NCBI GenBank assembly: GCA_937906635.1
Contig: CALCYP010000056.1
Coordinates: 1-9,355 of the forward strand
DNA from: an uncultured bacterium
GTDB lineage: Bacteria; Patescibacteriota; Gracilibacteria; Absconditabacterales; Absconditicoccaceae
Direction: 5' to 3'
DNA: 9,355 nt
Made by a program: the position numbers and the translations under genes. Below the pieces are notes generated by a model. That model did no database searches. It had not been told where the DNA came from and saw nothing but the letters and a program-made list of their open reading frames with translations. Below are positions 9,227 to 9,355 of this stretch, one piece after another (positions within the stretch are counted from its first letter, which is position 1; every line of letters begins with the position of its first letter).

Positions 9227-9313
9227 TTTATACAAAATAATTTAAAATATTTTACTATATATGTTCATTATAATTGAATAGTTTATATTTTTCAAATTTT
9301 GAGAATTTTTTCT
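9227..9313 (-). other. Leader and promoter region before the small coiled-coil gene
   Basis: This non-coding, almost pure A/T region separates the right-edge reading frame from the start of the 113-residue gene. It contains the TTGAAA/TATAAT promoter given separately. No hairpin terminator for the preceding gene and no riboswitch-like structure are visible. A second TATAAA lies only a few bases before the ATG and is too close to drive a leadered transcript. Confidence 0.6.
9267..9295 (-). promoter_or_regulatory. Near-consensus sigma70-type promoter for the operon
   Basis: On the minus strand TTGAAA (9295-9290) and TATAAT (9272-9267) are separated by exactly 17 bases. The -10 box is a perfect match and the -35 box has five of six consensus bases. 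Predicted transcription would begin near 9260, giving a leader of about 35 bases before the ATG at 9226. In DNA this AT-rich, partial matches are common by chance, but the full -10, optimal spacer and position before the first gene make this a good candidate. Confidence 0.7.
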
Positions 9314-9355
9314 TTAATCCCCCCCCCCAATATTTCAAATGGTTTTATCTATATG
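9314..9355 (-). CDS. Possible C-terminal end of an upstream gene (cut by window edge)
   Basis: Of the three minus-strand frames at the right edge, only one stays open: 13 codons reading HIDKTIGNIGGGD, then TAA at 9316-9314. The other two hit TAG or TAA within three codons. One Gly is TGA and the last three are GGG codons from the G run. It is too short to prove coding; it could equally be non-coding DNA. Confidence 0.3.
9319..9328 (-). repeat. Homopolymer of ten G (minus strand), possible phase-variable tract
   Basis: Ten consecutive C on the plus strand stand out in DNA where GGN codons are rare. The tract lies 24 bases upstream of the -35 box and inside the only frame open to the right edge. 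One G fewer would extend that frame to a TAA 13 codons past the tract, and one G more would extend it by about 20 residues to a TAG, so tract length would alter the protein end. It may also be an assembly or base-calling artefact. Confidence 0.7.

Noticed and set aside
786..9245. Many plus-strand open frames of 60-164 codons
   Set aside because: They lie antisense to the minus-strand genes. Their Ser-, Phe- and Ile-rich translations reflect reversed TGA (TCA) and A-rich codons, and none shows a recognisable domain or motif.

Overview
This window is very AT-rich and is coded almost entirely on the minus strand in a reassigned genetic code. Read with the standard code, the minus strand is chopped up by UGA codons. 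Read with UGA as an amino acid, it resolves into one enormous open frame (8875 down to 488, 2795 codons plus TAA) flanked by two small complete genes (9226-8885 and 464-111) and possible gene fragments at both window edges. UGA must be glycine, not tryptophan. It fills the invariant glycines of a MORN-repeat array (for example residues 1913, 1918, 1922 and 1924). It also fills the glycine of an 'LGI' motif in seven of eight degenerate helical repeats, where the eighth uses GGA. Tryptophan is written TGG throughout. UGA=Gly is translation table 25, known from Absconditabacteria (SR1) and Gracilibacteria (BD1-5), so the DNA most likely comes from one of these ultra-small, probably epibiotic or predatory bacteria, or less likely from an element living in one.

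Layout in the direction of transcription (high to low coordinate): an open frame of 13 codons enters from the right edge and stops just after a run of ten G. Then comes a near-consensus promoter (TTGAAA, 17-base spacer, TATAAT). A 113-residue coiled-coil-like protein follows. Next is the 2795-residue giant, starting in the same reading frame after one TAA and three codons, then a 117-residue acidic protein 23 bases further on. Last is the start of a protein with a very hydrophobic N-terminus, cut by the left edge. Spacing and shared strand suggest that at least the first three complete genes form one operon.

The giant protein is a mosaic. From N to C terminus it has a charged helical region, mixed globular segments, a hydrophobic and glycine-rich stretch (about 819-1090), a beta-rich segment, a long coiled coil (about 1286-1526), MORN-like then clear MORN repeats (about 1527-1645 and 1836-1990), eight 30-39-residue helical repeats (2083-2350), and a C-terminal region with a zinc-metallopeptidase signature HEGQH (2536-2540) followed by a DEITAY motif. 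No classical signal peptide is seen. I recognise no named family for the whole protein. A surface or contact-dependent role is a reasonable inference for this lineage but is not shown by the sequence.

No tRNA, rRNA, CRISPR array, insertion sequence or phage hallmark gene was recognised. The plus-strand open frames are antisense shadows. Coordinates and translations were worked out by hand; the giant frame length is divisible by three, many codons along it were checked to be in phase, and no TAA or TAG was met inside it.
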